Positions 11,593-24,448 of a stretch of 64,000 nt of DNA are shown in pieces (positions within the stretch are counted from its first letter, which is position 1; every line of letters begins with the position of its first letter). Origin of the DNA: Linnemannia hyalina (taxonomy: Eukaryota > Mortierellomycota > Mortierellomycetes > Mortierellales > Mortierellaceae). The notes below the pieces were generated by a model, which saw nothing but the letters and a program-made list of their open reading frames with translations, searched no databases and had not been told where the DNA came from. Location of the stretch: assembly GCA_019671135.1 (NCBI GenBank), contig JAHRHY010000019.1:682001-746000 (forward strand). Reading direction: 5' to 3'. Both the position numbers and the translations under genes were made by a program.

Positions 11593-14236
11593 CTAGGAGC
11601 GATGTTGCTGCTGCTGAGGCTGCTGCTGGTGATGGCGCGAATGTTGATGCTGTTCGCTCTGATGATGCGTATGGGGACGTGCAGGACCTTGGAGGTGAGG
11701 TTGGTGATGGAATGACAGCGGTTGCTGTTGCTGCTGCTGCTGCTGCTTTTGATATCCTGAATACCGGTAGCGATCCTCTCCTCCTCTGTACTCATGCTGC
11801 GAATGAGGCGGGCCTTGCTTGGTCACGGAATGGGTCTGAGACCCCTGCTGATGCTTGGGTGGGTCGACATCCATACCGATGCCCATCCCAACAACACCAA
11901 CACTGTTGGATCCGCCCAGCTTCTCAAGAACATGGACCACTGGAATGATCGGGGTCGACTCTCCACGGGAGGGAGGGGTGACAATCGTCATTTCTTCGTC
12001 CATCTCGGGGACGCTCTCGTCGTCAGCGGTCAAGGTAGGTGGGGTGGACCTTGACGAGGACGAGCTAGTGGTTACTCCTGCCTTTGAGTGGTTAGGCGAA
12101 GACGACAACGAAGACGACTGTGACGATGACGCAGAGTTGTTGGTGGTGGGAGCGTTTTTGACGGAAGTGGTTGTTATGGAAGGAGTCGTAGCAGCCGTCG
12201 TGCTGTTGGCGGCAGAAGCGGCCGTGGGTAGAGGTGTCGGAAATGAAGTTGAGATCGCCTTGAGAGATGCATGTCCTCCACGCAGCGCCGTCAGCATCTG
12301 GATATCCGCATGCTGAACCTCCGTCGTCCTACTAATGCCCGTCGAAGTGCTGTGGTTGCTACGCTGCTGGCGTTCCGACTGGGGAGGAGGCGAACCCGAG
12401 AGGGATTTTGTGGATGTAGGAGGAGAGGCTGACGAGGACGAAACTCCAGATCCGACGCTGTTGGCCAGGGCTCCACGCTGTTTGCTGAACATGCTGACAA
12501 TAGGGTCGTTGTCTCCCTGACGCGACTCGTCCATGCCCAGCAAGATCGCCGCCGCTTCCATCAACTGAACCTGCTGATGTTTCGACAGCAAAAACTTGGT
12601 GGCACTCTATTGAACGTATTCAGATAGACATTAATACACAGACGCCGACATCCATAAAGGACGACATGTACCCAATTTCGACAAGTTTTGCAAGGAAAAC
12701 GCACCTTCCAGTACTGGGAGTGGAGCCAGCGGTGCTTCCAAAGGCAATTGGGGTGCTTGTAGACCTTCCCACAGTCCATGCACTTGTGAACATCCGAGTG
12801 ATCGCCATCCTGCGCCTGCTTCTTATTGGCACCCCCGTCCTGTGTTTGGCCGCTCGTAAAGCTGTTGGATCGCCGCCGACCTCGGGTATCCGGCTTGATC
12901 TCGCCATCGTCATCGTCATCGTCTTCATCTTCGTCCATTGCCATCGATTGCTGTTGCGGCCCACCCGCTGCTGGTCCTTGTGAGCGGTGTGAGTGGGAGG
13001 ATCGGCGGCCAGAAGGGCCTGGGGGCTGCAGGTAGGACTCACTCTTGTGCGACGAGTGGCGGTGAGGATTGTAAGATTCTGAGTGAGGGAAACCTGGTGC
13101 TGGTCCCGATGACGGATCGTAAGGATAGCCATGTCGCTGGGCAGGGTTTGGATAGGGGTTGGAAGAGGAAGAGGTATGCCGTTGAGAATGAGGAGGTGGA
13201 GGGTGTGAGTGTGAATGAGATTGTGAACGGGAATGTGAGTTCTGAGACTGAGAAGAGGAGGACGAAGATGGGTGGTAAAGGTGAGGATGATGAGAATTGT
13301 GCGACCGGATGGGTCCTACTCCTCCGTGGGTTGCGTTTGCTGGTGGGGGTGGAGGTGCTGAGAAAGTCGAGTGAGGGCCAGAGGCATGACCGTGACGCTG
13401 CTGTGGCTGATGCTGCGGCTGAGAATGTCGCGTCGCCTGAGCAACCCCAGAGGCGGTGACAGAAGACGACGATCTCGAGGAAGAAGGGCGATGACCGGCG
13501 ATATTGGGATCCGATCCTTGATCAGGATGTGGTAATGCCCTATATATAAAAGAACACCGCGTGAAAGAGAGCGAGTGTATGTGTGAGCGTATGAACTCTC
13601 TTTTTTTTTGTCCGATGCAATTTACAGGATCAATTGGAACAGCAAAAAAATGAAATAACCATACCCTTGGCGTAAATGGTGGTGGTCAAGACCGTTGTTG
13701 CTGCTTTGGCTTTGGTTTCGACTGTGAGTTCGGTGCAGACCGTTGGTAAGTTCGTGCGGATTCTGCGAAAGATGATGGCCAGATCCTGCATGGGCCTCCC
13801 TGCCTATTGAACCAACAGAGTTAGAGTGCGCCCGTGCGTGCGGAGCGTGCAGATGCTCGTGATCCCCCATGTGCGACGGTGGTTGTTGTTGCTGTTGCTG
13901 TTTATGAGGTCGAGATTGAGTCAGTGGCGCGCTCGAGTGACCCTGCGGGTGAAGAGGAGAGGAGGAGGGGTAGTGCACGTTCTGCTTCATCATGATAGGC
14001 GATTGATGGGTCAAGGATGGTGTAGGTGCAAATCCGCGAGAAGGTTGCTGTGAGCGCGACCTGTCCGTGTGTGATGGAGGTACCGACGATTGGTGAGGAT
14101 ACTGTGGATAGGGGTTGTGCTGTTGGTGTTGCTGTTGCTGCTGATAGGGATGAGACTTTGATGGATAGGTAGGCTGAGGGTGGGACGAGGAAGAAGAAGA
14201 TGATGCTGGTGGGCCAGACGAGGACGAGGACACCAT
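11593..14236 (-). CDS. Long fungal C2H2 zinc-finger regulator with poly-Gln/His tracts
   Basis: Three exons, 14236-13665, 13539-12705 and 12606-11593, with donors GTATGG and GTGCGT and consistent phases, give 806 aa. The first 440 residues are disordered and rich in Ser, His, Gln and Pro. One classical finger sits at about 443-464, C-x2-C-x12-H-x3-H (CMDCGKVYKHPNCLWKHRWLH). It is followed across an intron by YWK, SATKFLLSKHQQ and VQLMEAAAILLGMD, a block conserved with this finger in other fungal regulators. The C-terminal third is Ser/Thr-rich and ends in Gln and His runs. Nuclear DNA binding is inferred from the finger; the target is unknown. The ATG at 14236 is the first in-frame Met. Confidence 0.85.
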
Positions 14237-16198
14237 GGCTGTCGATCGTTCAAGAGCGGAAAGTGTGTACAAGTAGGGTAAAGAAAGAAAAAAAAAACAA
14301 AAACAAAATTGGAATTTGAACTAGGATAGAAGCTGCTGCTCGCTTGAATTATCCTGTCGCTGCTCGACCCCGATCGTGAATAAAAAAAAAAAAAAAAAAA
14401 AAAGGGCGGATGAAAGTGAGAAAGGGCGTTTTTGTTGAGAGCCGTTTGTCGCGGTACTATTTTAATTTCGGATTGAATGAAAGACAACAAAGAATGTTAG
14501 TTATGAGGGAATTGAGTGAAAAGATGGATACGCCGCCCGCCGCCGCGTCTGGAGAAAGTATGATGCGCGCCTTCAGTCGTCAAGGGTGAGGGGAAAATAG
14601 CCTTTTCTTTTTGTGGGAGGGAAAGAAGTGTGGACAGAATTGAAATATAAAGGGAAGGAACGAGAAGCAGAGAACTGCAAATGCTAATGCGAAATAGGAC
14701 AGGTGATGATCGGGCAAATGCTTCTTTTATCACGAGGGATGTGAAAAAGTAAAAATATTGTGTGAAAAAGAAGGAAACAAATGAACGAACGAATTGACGA
14801 TAGATAGAGTGGCCCCAAGAACGAAAGGGAGGTAAACAGGATACTGAAGACACCATTCAAACTGCAGTTGTTGAGTTAAAGCGTACATTTGCCCCGACTG
14901 ACCAGCAGACGGACAGATGAGTTTCTGCTGTCGAGGAATTGGGTTTGAAAAAAAAATATGTAAAGAGATGAGGATTGGCCAGACAATTTTTTTTTTTCTG
15001 TTGTTGTTGTTGTTTGGATGCTGCAAATCAATTGTCTCTCTGTCCCTCGTCGGACATTAGAAAGAAAAGGAAAAAAATGTTGTGTCCCTGACTGACGAAG
15101 AAAAGTGGGACTGTCGAGCAGATGTGTATGTCGATGGGGTGTGTATTGCAGTGTGTGGTATTATTATTAAATTATTGCAATGGGTGGGAGGTGGAGGATG
15201 AAGCGCGGAAGTGACAACAGATGAAAGAGATGAATTTGATTTGATTACACAAAGAGTGGAGGACGGGGACTGGGCTGATGGAGCCTCTGAGCAGTCAAGG
15301 AAGTGTAAAGGAATTATGTATTAGAAGAGGAAAGGGAAGAGGAAGATGACTAAGATGGAGTTGGAGAAAGGATTGACGGGAGGAGGGAGGGAGGGGAGAG
15401 GAGCGGAAGGGGAAGGGGGAAAGGGGTCAGGCAGGGTAGGGAAAGAGGGGCTATGTAAGGATGCAGGATTGTGGGATGTGGCCTGGAAGAAGGAGGTGTC
15501 TTCAAAGAGAAGAAAAAAGAGATGCGTTGTTTACAAACGAATATTTTTTTAGTTGCCTGGGATGTCCGTGGCACACAACACCCACAAGAGACAGAAAAAA
15601 ATAACAACAACAAAAGAAAGTCATCAACTCTATTTTTTTTTTCATAGTGGTGCACCCTTCCACCCCTCGAATGTCTTGGACCTTGGCCGTCATGTAAGAA
15701 GACAATGTTGTCGTATTCTTGGACCTCTTTCGTATGGATACAGTCCGGCCGTATTGTCCATCTCTCTACCCTGTATAGCGCCTGCTTCAATCTTTCTTCC
15801 CTTGAACATTGACAATGTCTTTCTAGCGTGAGTTAGAACATAATATCCTACCTAGTTATTGGTGATATGTATCCCGAGGTCGACTCCGTTTGCAAAAGAA
15901 AGAAGTATAGTGCCAAGAACTAAAGTAGGTCGAGGTCCTGTTGGTTGGTAGGATGTGTGGACAGGAAGGGGTTGGCTTGGATGTGTGTGGCGAGAGGTCT
16001 TGAGAAGTGTTGAGAGGTGTAGTTGTGGGGTTTGAAGAAGGAATGATTCGAATCAATCTTTTTCTCAGAATGAAAATGGAACGATGAATGAGAGAAAGGG
16101 AGAGACTATGGTGGTGGAGGAGGAAAGAAGAGAAGGAAGGAGAGGAAGAATTAAAAAAAAATGTCGACTGGAGAAGTGACAACGGAGAAGACAAAGAG

Positions 16199-16229
<31 letters not shown>

Positions 16230-17005
16230 AGAAAAAGAAAAAAAAAAACAAGGTTTGACCCCTTGTTGTGTGCTCTCTGGTGCACCTCCCTTTCTTTTTT
16301 TCTCTTTTTGCACATTCTCTATTTGACAACAAACAAAGTCGACACCTTCTATGCACTTGGCGATGGCTCTTCAATATCAACCCATTCATGCCACGGTATC
16401 ATCCTTTTGGAGTCATCTTCGCACTCTACTGCCTCTCACTCATGACCACCGTTGCAGTTGCAGGTGTGGTCTGGACACACATCTTCCAACACCACTCATC
16501 CATAACAACAAAAGGGAAACAAGCTCTTTCTGGGACAAGGGCATCAAAAAGTACCGATCTCGAGATGACTGCAGCCATTCGACCAATGAGAGCTTTCCCG
16601 ACACCCCGGAAATTTTCTCTTTTTTTTTTACCTTCCACAAAAATCAGCCTACACCGTCAATCAATCTGTCCTTCACACTGACTTGCCTCTGCATGCCTGT
16701 CTCCGATGCCAATACAAGTTACAACAATGTATCAATGCAGGAGTAAGAAGCAAAGCTGCTTGCATCAAGGAGCACTTGCTTCCTTGATCAAGAGTGATAT
16801 TTTTTTATACGGATCCTCGGTCTGATCCAAAAAAAAAAAAAAAAGCAGTCAACCACACGTGCTTTGACCCGAAGGAGCAAAGAAGATTGATCGCCTTTTT
16901 TTTCGCACGTTCGTCTTTCTCTTCTTTCAATCTTCACTCTTCATACGACAAACGCAAACACCACTACAATCCCATCACAACAACAGAAACAGACACAGTT
17001 CAGAT
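14237..17005. other. 2.8-kb intergenic region with homopolymer tracts; one doubtful short ORF
   Basis: It lies between divergent genes and so holds both promoters. It has an A-run at about 14382-14402, an A-rich block at 16199-16250 and a G/A-rich block near 15.4 kb. A minus-strand frame at 15809-15690 (39 codons, MFKGRKIEAGAIQ...) has a less skewed composition than the rest but no domain or splice partners, so I do not call it. Larger frames here are low-complexity. Confidence 0.45.
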
Positions 17006-19187
17006 ATGAGCGACGGAATCAACCACCACAGGGAAGGGCTCACAACCTCGCACCACGATTGGTCCATGCTGCAAGTCGGGAAACTCCTCGAGAACCAGCC
17101 CATCGTCATCATGTAAGTCCTCTCTCTCCTTCCTATCAACTATTCGTCTCGACAAAACTCCACGTCTTAGATCGTCGCGCTCTTACCCTCTTACCGCCAT
17201 CTATTACACTTGTCTAGTGATGCTAACAGCTCAGTCGAGGACGCCAGCGAGGTCAGTAACTAGCTTTTCGACTCGCTACGCCAACATCCACACACAGCAA
17301 GGATCGTGCACATTATGTACCGATCGTCGACCTATTTTTTCTCACGGCAGATGGATTGACAATTCTGACTACTCTTTATTCTTTGCGAACGATTTGATAA
17401 TCAAAATAGGTGCTCCTCAACAAGGGTGTCAGCTCTGCGCCTATTTACGACTCGGCACGAAAGATGTTCGTTGGCATGTTCGACTACAGTGATCTGATGA
17501 CCTACATCCTCCTGGTCCTCAAAAAAATGGAAGTTCCCTTGGAAGACCAGACCATGGAGATGCGGGATCTCATCCAAAAGACCAACCACAGCCAGAACGT
17601 GCCCGTCAAGCTCGTATCCGGTACAATGAGTCATCTTGTCATCTCTCCTTGTCGTTGTTGTTCATGTGCAGTGAATGGCTGCTTACTTACTGCAACTCTT
17701 CTCCATTTTTGATGGTATCTGTTCGGTTTTTTTAGATCTCTCGGGCAACGACCCGTTCTGTACAGTGCTCGCAGAGACGAAGCTCGGAGGTGTGGTCAAC
17801 GACTTTGGCACAGGGATCCACCGGGGTAATGTAAAAAAGTGTGTGGGCGTTGTTTGTGTGTCGGAGTGTTTGGTATTCATAGGCGGATGAAAAAAAATGG
17901 TTGTGTGATCATGGGAGCGATACTGGGTCCAATAATGTCTCGCATTCACTTGGTCACTGTGCGACTTGCCTTCTAAATTCTTACCGATCCTCTTTACTTC
18001 CCCGCTTGTGTGTGTGTCTCTCTCTATGTTTTTTAGTGGCCGTAATGGATTCTCAAGGAAATATGATGGGAGTTCTCACCCAGTCCTTGACTCTGGATTA
18101 TCTTATGCGTCATGTAAGAGCACTGCATATGCCTTTGTTCTTTTTTGTTCATGCAAGATGACAAAGAGCTAAAATCACGTTTTTTGATGATTTATTACTC
18201 GGCGAGGAGATTTTGCCTCGCCCTTTTGAGCTAAAGCACTGACCCCTCGTCTGTTTGTCTTCTATCCTATGGTAATAGCTGAGTGAGTTTCCACAACTCC
18301 AACCACTGATGCAAAAAGGGGTAAGTCGACGTGGGGAGTGGGAGTAGGTATGTGATGCAATGAGGATCGGAGTAACAGAGAATGCAACTTTTGATGCTAA
18401 CCGACATTTGGCTACGAATCGATGGCAAAAATGTACACCTCTTTAGCTCCAACAACTGGGTCTCACTGGCGTCAAGGTCCTGTCTGTCACCGGAGAAACA
18501 CAAGTTCTGGAAGCACTCATCACCATGAGTAAGTTCGCACTATTCTATCGTTGCTGTTCGCAAGGGACATAGTTTTTCAGAAGGATACAATCGGGAGGAT
18601 TAAGGAGAAGCCACACGGCCATTTAATCGAGTATTGACATGTTGTCATTTGAAAATGATGAAGAAGCTAAATAACTCACTATTCCTATGAATCTTTTGCA
18701 CATCTAGGTACAAATGGAGTATCGTCACTTGCGGTCGTTAATGACCAGGGCGTCCTCCTGGGAAACATTAGTATGACCGATGTTCAGGTACAGTCATTTT
18801 GACATTTTTCACTTATCAAGCGAGAAACAAAAATTGGTGGCAACTGGCAAGGTACAAACACAATGTCAACTAACAATTCCTTTCCATCTCTCTACTTCCA
18901 TTCATTGACTAATGTAGCATATCATGAAGGATCTCAGAACATCATGGCTGTGGTTGAGCTGCTTCCAGTTTGTGTCCAAGGTTCGGTTGACAAGAGGCGT
19001 CGAGACAGGCGAGGACCAATACCCGGTCCTGGATGTGAATGCAAAGTCGACGTTCGGATACACCCTCTCGAAGCTGCAAGCGACCAAGGTGCACCGGCTG
19101 TGGATCATCAATGATACAAACCATGTAGTCGGAGTCGTCAGTCTAACGGATGTCTTTAAGGTCTTGAGCGGTTATGTTGACTCTTGA
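17006..19187 (+). CDS. CBS-domain (Bateman) protein, Snf4/Sds23-like
   Basis: Nine exons (17006-17112, 17218-17251, 17410-17620, 17736-17825, 18037-18113, 18279-18320, 18447-18528, 18708-18787, 18918-19187) join with matching phases to give 330 aa, close to yeast Snf4 (322 aa). CBS motifs recur four times: GVSSAPIYDSARKMFVGMFD, then HRVAVMDSQGNMMGVLTQS, GVSSLAVVNDQGVLLGNISMTD and VHRLWIINDTNHVVGVVSLTD. CBS pairs bind adenine nucleotides, so a role as an AMPK-gamma-like or Sds23-like energy or stress sensor is likely. The four-repeat layout cannot separate these two families by eye. Soluble; no signal peptide or membrane span. Confidence 0.85.
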
Positions 19188-20525
19188 ATGAATGCTTTCT
19201 CGGAGGAACAGTTTGCGGAATGCCAAGCATGCCTGTCTGTCTTATGTTTTCTTCTGTGTCCATGACGCTAAGCTTGCTGAAAATGAAAAGAGAAAAAATA
19301 AAATAATTTGACTTTCAGAGTGTTGGAGTGTTGGAATGGTCAGTGACCCATGGCCTGAGTCCTTTTTTCTTTCTTTCTTTTCTTTCTTCGAAAGAGCCAG
19401 CCACCGTCATCGCTTGGTCGATCCCAGCCAATTAGAATGCATGACTGAAGGGTATTCAGGTCCAAAATCGCTTTTTTTATTTCTTTTATTTTGCTTTACC
19501 CTTACCCACACCAAGCATTCCAGAGGGGAAGGGCGGTGTTCCAATCTCCGCGAAGCTAACGGCGATGATGCTTGTCGTCCTGCCTCGTTTGCTGACGAAT
19601 GTGTGAACCTTGAACCTTGAACCATCGATACCCGTTTGTTCCGCTCTCGGAATAAAGATAGATGCGGCTGGCTGGTTAGGCCTTCCCATTCCTTTTTCTT
19701 TTTTTCTTGAAAGGAGGAGGAGACCAAACAAGTTGGCTGTTGTATTTGACCCCCTTTTTGTCATGTCCACGCGCCAGGCACGACGCAGGGGGAAAAGGGA
19801 ACATGATCGCACGATTCAGCCTGCCCTTGCTCCCCTCTCGTCTTCACAGGCAACAGACAGCAAACACACACAACAAGACGGAACAAACAGGTCTCCGTCC
19901 CTCTCAACACATCATCGACCACACTGTCCGACCCATGGGCCACCTTCTCTCTTCACTTTCTTCCTTTTCTTTTTAGTGTCGTCCACATCCACGCCTTTCT
20001 TCTCTTTTGTCTTCTCTCCCTCCTATTCTCCCTACTCTTTCGTCCTTTCACCTATCCAAGTCTTTCGCCCTACCCACACTCGGCAACCGCTTTTCCCTTC
20101 TCGCTCCTCTCTCTCTCTCACACACACTCACACTCACACTCTCACACTCTCGCTTTCACAGAAGTGATCCACTTCCTCTTCTTCCTCATCCCACTCCCCA
20201 CCTTGCCTTGATCTCCTTCCCCTCTCTCGTTCGCTCCTCCTCATTCCCTCCATTCCTCTCTTTTCTCTCTCTGCCTGACTCAACCCTAAGTCGGCCCCCT
20301 ACTTGCTTGCACTCACAGACCAAGCAAGAAAAGAGAGCGCTCACAGCTCGTCCCTCGCCCCCTTTTTTTTCCCTCGACATCGATCATCACCCTCCTTTCC
20401 TTTCTTCTCTTTTCGCTCTCTGTTAGTTATCACCCTTCACTCCATCTGCCACTGCAGCGTGATACTTTCTCTCTCGACCCCGCTTCCCTCTCTTCCTTTT
20501 CTACTTTCTTATACCCCCACCCATA
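19188..20525. other. Intergenic; 3' flank of the CBS gene and pyrimidine-rich promoter/leader of the next gene
   Basis: An AATAAAATAA motif lies about 110 bases after the CBS stop and may be its poly(A) signal. From about 19.9 kb to 20.5 kb the plus strand is almost pure C/T with a short CA/CT repeat at 20110-20150. This is typical of a long leader or core promoter in this DNA. No gene is seen. Confidence 0.5.
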
Positions 20526-22531
20526 ATGACCTCTTCCTGCTCGGTAGCAGGACGACGCATACGCCCAACGGTTCGATTCCAGCACATACTAAACCACCAA
20601 CAACAGCAACAACCTCCCGTAAGGACGATAGCGAGACCGACGACGATAGCAACAGCAAGGACGACGACGATGCTTCTCTTAGTCTCTTGCTTGGCACTCT
20701 TGTCCACAGCCTCAGCAGCCATCACCTGTGCCCTCCCAGCAGGGGGAACCTACAAAGCCGGTGATGGTGTCATCCTAGACTGGGGGTCTGACGGAATCTC
20801 TCCTGTCGTCAAAGACATTGTCGCTGTTAACGGTACACTCTACTGCAACAGCGGCAACTTCAAGGTGGTCGAGTTCCCCATCCCGTCCCTCACGGGAGCA
20901 TACAACTATACACTGCCTAGCGTGGGCAATGCAACGACCGTCGGTGGCACTATAGGAGAATGTGCTCAAAACGCCTTCCATATGGAGTACTCGGGAACGG
21001 CAAACGGGTTTCTGGGGATCTCGAAAATCCCGTGGGGTCCCGTCCAGTGCGGGACGATTACTATCTTGCCTGCGCCCAATGGAACTGTTACGACGACGAC
21101 CACAACCACGACCATGTCTGCGACTTCGACAACAACACCTACTTCGACACCTGACGATAATAGCAGTGGGGGACTGTCGACAACCATTATTGTTGTCATT
21201 GCAGTGGTATGTATCTTTTTTTTTTATTCACTTGATATGCATGCGAGTTTAGTCTCATTCTGTGATTGTCTCATTCTTCTTTGTTCCCCCTGGTTCGCTT
21301 TCACCGTACTGTGTTGGTATGGTGGTGTAAGCAATGAAGAAAAGAAATGAAAAAGAAAGAAGCGAAAATGTACCACACATTTTATTGCTCAATCGATCAG
21401 ATCAAAAGACAAGCAAAGCAATTTGTGTATAACACACCCATTGCAATAAATGTATCTCTCCGCTTCCAAACAAAACAACTTACCTACCTTCTTTTGTTTG
21501 GGCTCTGGTTGCCACTCTTTCACTTCCTGTATTAGGTCGTTGCTGTGATAGTAACTCTGTCGATTGTTGGAGTGGTACTATGCTTACGCAAGAAGAGACG
21601 CCAGCGCAAGCTGAACAATGCCTTCTTGCCCTGGAACGCAAACAGCAACAACAATAACGGAAGCGGGATCAACAACAGCAATAATCGATTCTCAAAGATC
21701 TCCACCATGGACGATGGCCTCGGTTCGGAATATCCTGAGGGGACGTCTGGGTCAGGAGCTGGGGCCAATAGGATGAGCGGTATCACAGCTATAGGAGGCG
21801 GTTCAGCAGCTGGAGGACTAACAGGAAAAGGTTATCCACTCAAACCCCCTCGCCCCCCACGGCCTCAAACCCCTTCTCTCAGTCTGAACTACTTTGGCGA
21901 TGAGAGAGCCTATAACGACTATGGATACCAACAACAAGAACTCCTTGACCAACAGCAGCAGCAGCAAGGGCAGCAAGAGTTCCAGCAAGGATATGAGAAG
22001 TATGGTGAGGCGGACGCCTACTATAACCCTTACTATGCCTCGGGAGTCACGGCTGCCACTACCACCGCCATAGACCACAACACTCTTTCCTACTACAGTC
22101 AAGCCTCAGGCAGCGACACGGTGGCAGCAGGAGCCCATGGGTCTCCGTACGGTGCTCAGGACCCTTACCTGACCTCGTCAGACCTCTACCTTCACCAACA
22201 AATACAACAGCAACAGCAGGAGCACCAGCGTCAGCAACAACACCAGCCACCAGGGGGGCGTGGATATATCCCACCTCCACCAACGATCCCCCTTCCACCA
22301 CTAACGCCACCACCACTACGGAGTTCTGGGCTCAACTCTCTTCCGATCGTCAGCTTTGCGGCACGGAATCCGGCCGGCACACCTGCCAAGGGTCAAGACT
22401 CTGGCGCGATCGGCTCTTCTCCAAATCGCGGACCGCAAGTCGTGAGAGAGGAGATGGGACGCAAGGAGGCTGAGGCGGATGATGTATCATTACAGGACGT
22501 TACCTCCGACTCAAAGGTGGAAGTGGCGTAA
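20526..22531 (+). CDS. Single-pass surface protein with Kre9/Knh1-like domain (tandem paralogue 1)
   Basis: Two exons, 20526-21206 and 21536-22531, join in phase 0 with the 329-base intron inside the membrane span. From the first ATG the protein is 558 aa. The ATG at 20670 (MLLLVSCLALLSTASA) would start directly with a signal peptide and give 510 aa, and I think it the more likely start. After the signal come ITCALPAGGTYKAGDGVILDW and a beta-rich domain of about 120 residues with paired Cys. A Thr-rich stalk follows, then the span TIIVVIAV-VVAVIVTLSIVGVV, a basic stop-transfer (RKKRRQRK), and a tail rich in Asn, Gln, Gly and Pro. The N-terminal domain resembles the Ig-like domain of fungal wall proteins such as Kre9/Knh1. 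A wall sensor or anchor is inferred. Confidence 0.8.
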
Positions 22532-24448
22532 ACTACCACTTCCACCAGCAAACAATACATACCGTTGTTCATTCTGACCGCCGCTTCTTGTTTGAGAGGA
22601 AACCGTAGTGAGATATGAGCGCGTCTACATTGCTCTAACCTATAATCCTAATAACATAAAAACATAAACACCATAAAAACACCAAAACGATAATTTCATG
22701 AAATAACGGTCTGTCATCGCATAAACAGTTGCCTTGGACGTGTTCAATTGCCATCAGCCCCAGCCGTAGATTGTCTTCATGTGCCAGTGTTCGCATCATC
22801 CCTCATGCATTAAAGAGGCTTCGGAGTGTGTCTTGGCATACACTTGTGTATTTCTCATCTTGCTGTACGACATTGTCATTTTTATGTATTGTGGATTACC
22901 ACCCATGTATGGAGGCGGTGCCAAGGCCCAACCCATACTCTATTCACGAGGCACGGCCGGTTTTTTGTGTCAATTCCAACCTGGCTTACATTCTTCAAAA
23001 TACCTTCAAAACCGCCAGCACTTGAGGGGGAATGTTCCTCATCTTGCCAGCAGCCGTCTTTGACTGACGCTGTGTGTTGTTGTTGTTTTTTTTTTTTTTG
23101 CGTTTATTACTGTTAACCTATCCACTGCCCTTATTTTCATATATTTTTTCACTAGGCGCTCTCAACTTTTTTTTTACTGCAATTTATTTGAACCGTTCTT
23201 GTGGTTACTTGCAAGCCAAAAAAACACATATAAAAAAAACGAAGGTGCCAATTGGGCGGCTCTTTTTGACGGGGATATGAAAAAGAAAACGGGAAACAGG
23301 GACCCTGACCCCGTCTGAACATACCAAGATGAATCTAAAACAAAAAAGGTGTAGCGCGGGTGGCAAAATTAAAATTGTTGGGAGTGAGGAGGATCTGGAG
23401 GAGGAGGAGGCTCGAGGTGCAAGATTAGAGAAGATGAGACGAGGTCGTGAATATGACGAATTGGTTTCGCGTGCCTGTTGGATCTATGAGGTAGGAAGAG
23501 GTTTGAAAAACGAGGTGGAAGAACAGGATGGAGATCAGAAAGAAAAGAGACATAGAGACATGTGTGTGGAGGTTGGTTCCATCTTTGGAGCCCAGGTAGT
23601 TTTCGATGAGTAGAAGTATGAAGAGACAGAGGGCAACGGTCCCCCGAGTTCCGTGCTCGTTTTTTTTTCTAAAGACGTTCTTGTTCGTTTTCTCAATTGC
23701 TTCCTTGCTCTTTCCTTGACGAATACGGAACTGGACACAATGGCGGCTTTATCCGCGAATGAGAAAGATTGACATGGGACACACATGTGCACATCAATGC
23801 ATGCGCTTGTTTTTTTGAGATGTCAGGAAGGAGAGAGGGCAAAGAGATGGCAGTGTTGGGGGTGTTCGTATGTGTGTGCAATTTGAACATAGCCACGCGA
23901 AAGTGCTCACCCTTATTGTATTGAGAGGAGAAGTACCCCCTCGCTCTCACGATCCAAAAGACATGAAAGATGCGTTAGTCTTGTTTTTTCTTTTTTTTGC
24001 AAACGTTACACGTTAACAAACAATAAGCGGAATACACAAGAGGCACCACAAGTCTACCATCCACCATGTTGTCGGAGGTTGTGAAGTCGAAAAAGGGCAT
24101 GTTGGGTCGGCTCACATCCTTCATTGATTTATTAGTCTCCTTGCCCTTGCCCTTAGCCTCAACCTTTGTCTTTGCCATTCGCCGTTTTTCAGGATATCTA
24201 CCCTGCGCATTCATAAAAGCAGCCGTTGAACGTCTTGATTGATGTTGGCCACCCCTTTTTCCTTCTCTCTCTTTTTTTCTTTCTTTCTTCGCCTTCAGGT
24301 CCCTCTTTCTTGCCACCTCTCTTCCTTCCTATCTCCCTTCTCACATTCCGGCACACCTTATTGACCTCTCCCTAATACTCATACCCCTCAGCTCTATCAC
24401 CAAACAATCAACAAGAACAACCAACAAGACAACACACCGCCAAACAAA
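22532..24448. other. 1.9-kb intergenic region; no convincing gene
   Basis: It separates the two tandem paralogues. It contains poly-T tracts near 23.09 and 23.17 kb and a purine-rich stretch at 23.3-23.6 kb. A frame at 23329-23613 (94 codons, ATG start) is highly charged with no recognisable domain and sits in that purine bias, so it is probably chance. The last 150 bases before 24449 are C/A-rich leader sequence. Confidence 0.45.

Noticed and set aside
20565..20595. GGTTCGATTCC, a tRNA B-box-like word
   Set aside because: No matching A-box or foldable acceptor stem around it, and it lies at the start of a coding frame.
23329..23613. 94-codon charged ORF with ATG
   Set aside because: Lies in a purine-rich tract, no domain, no flanking gene signals.
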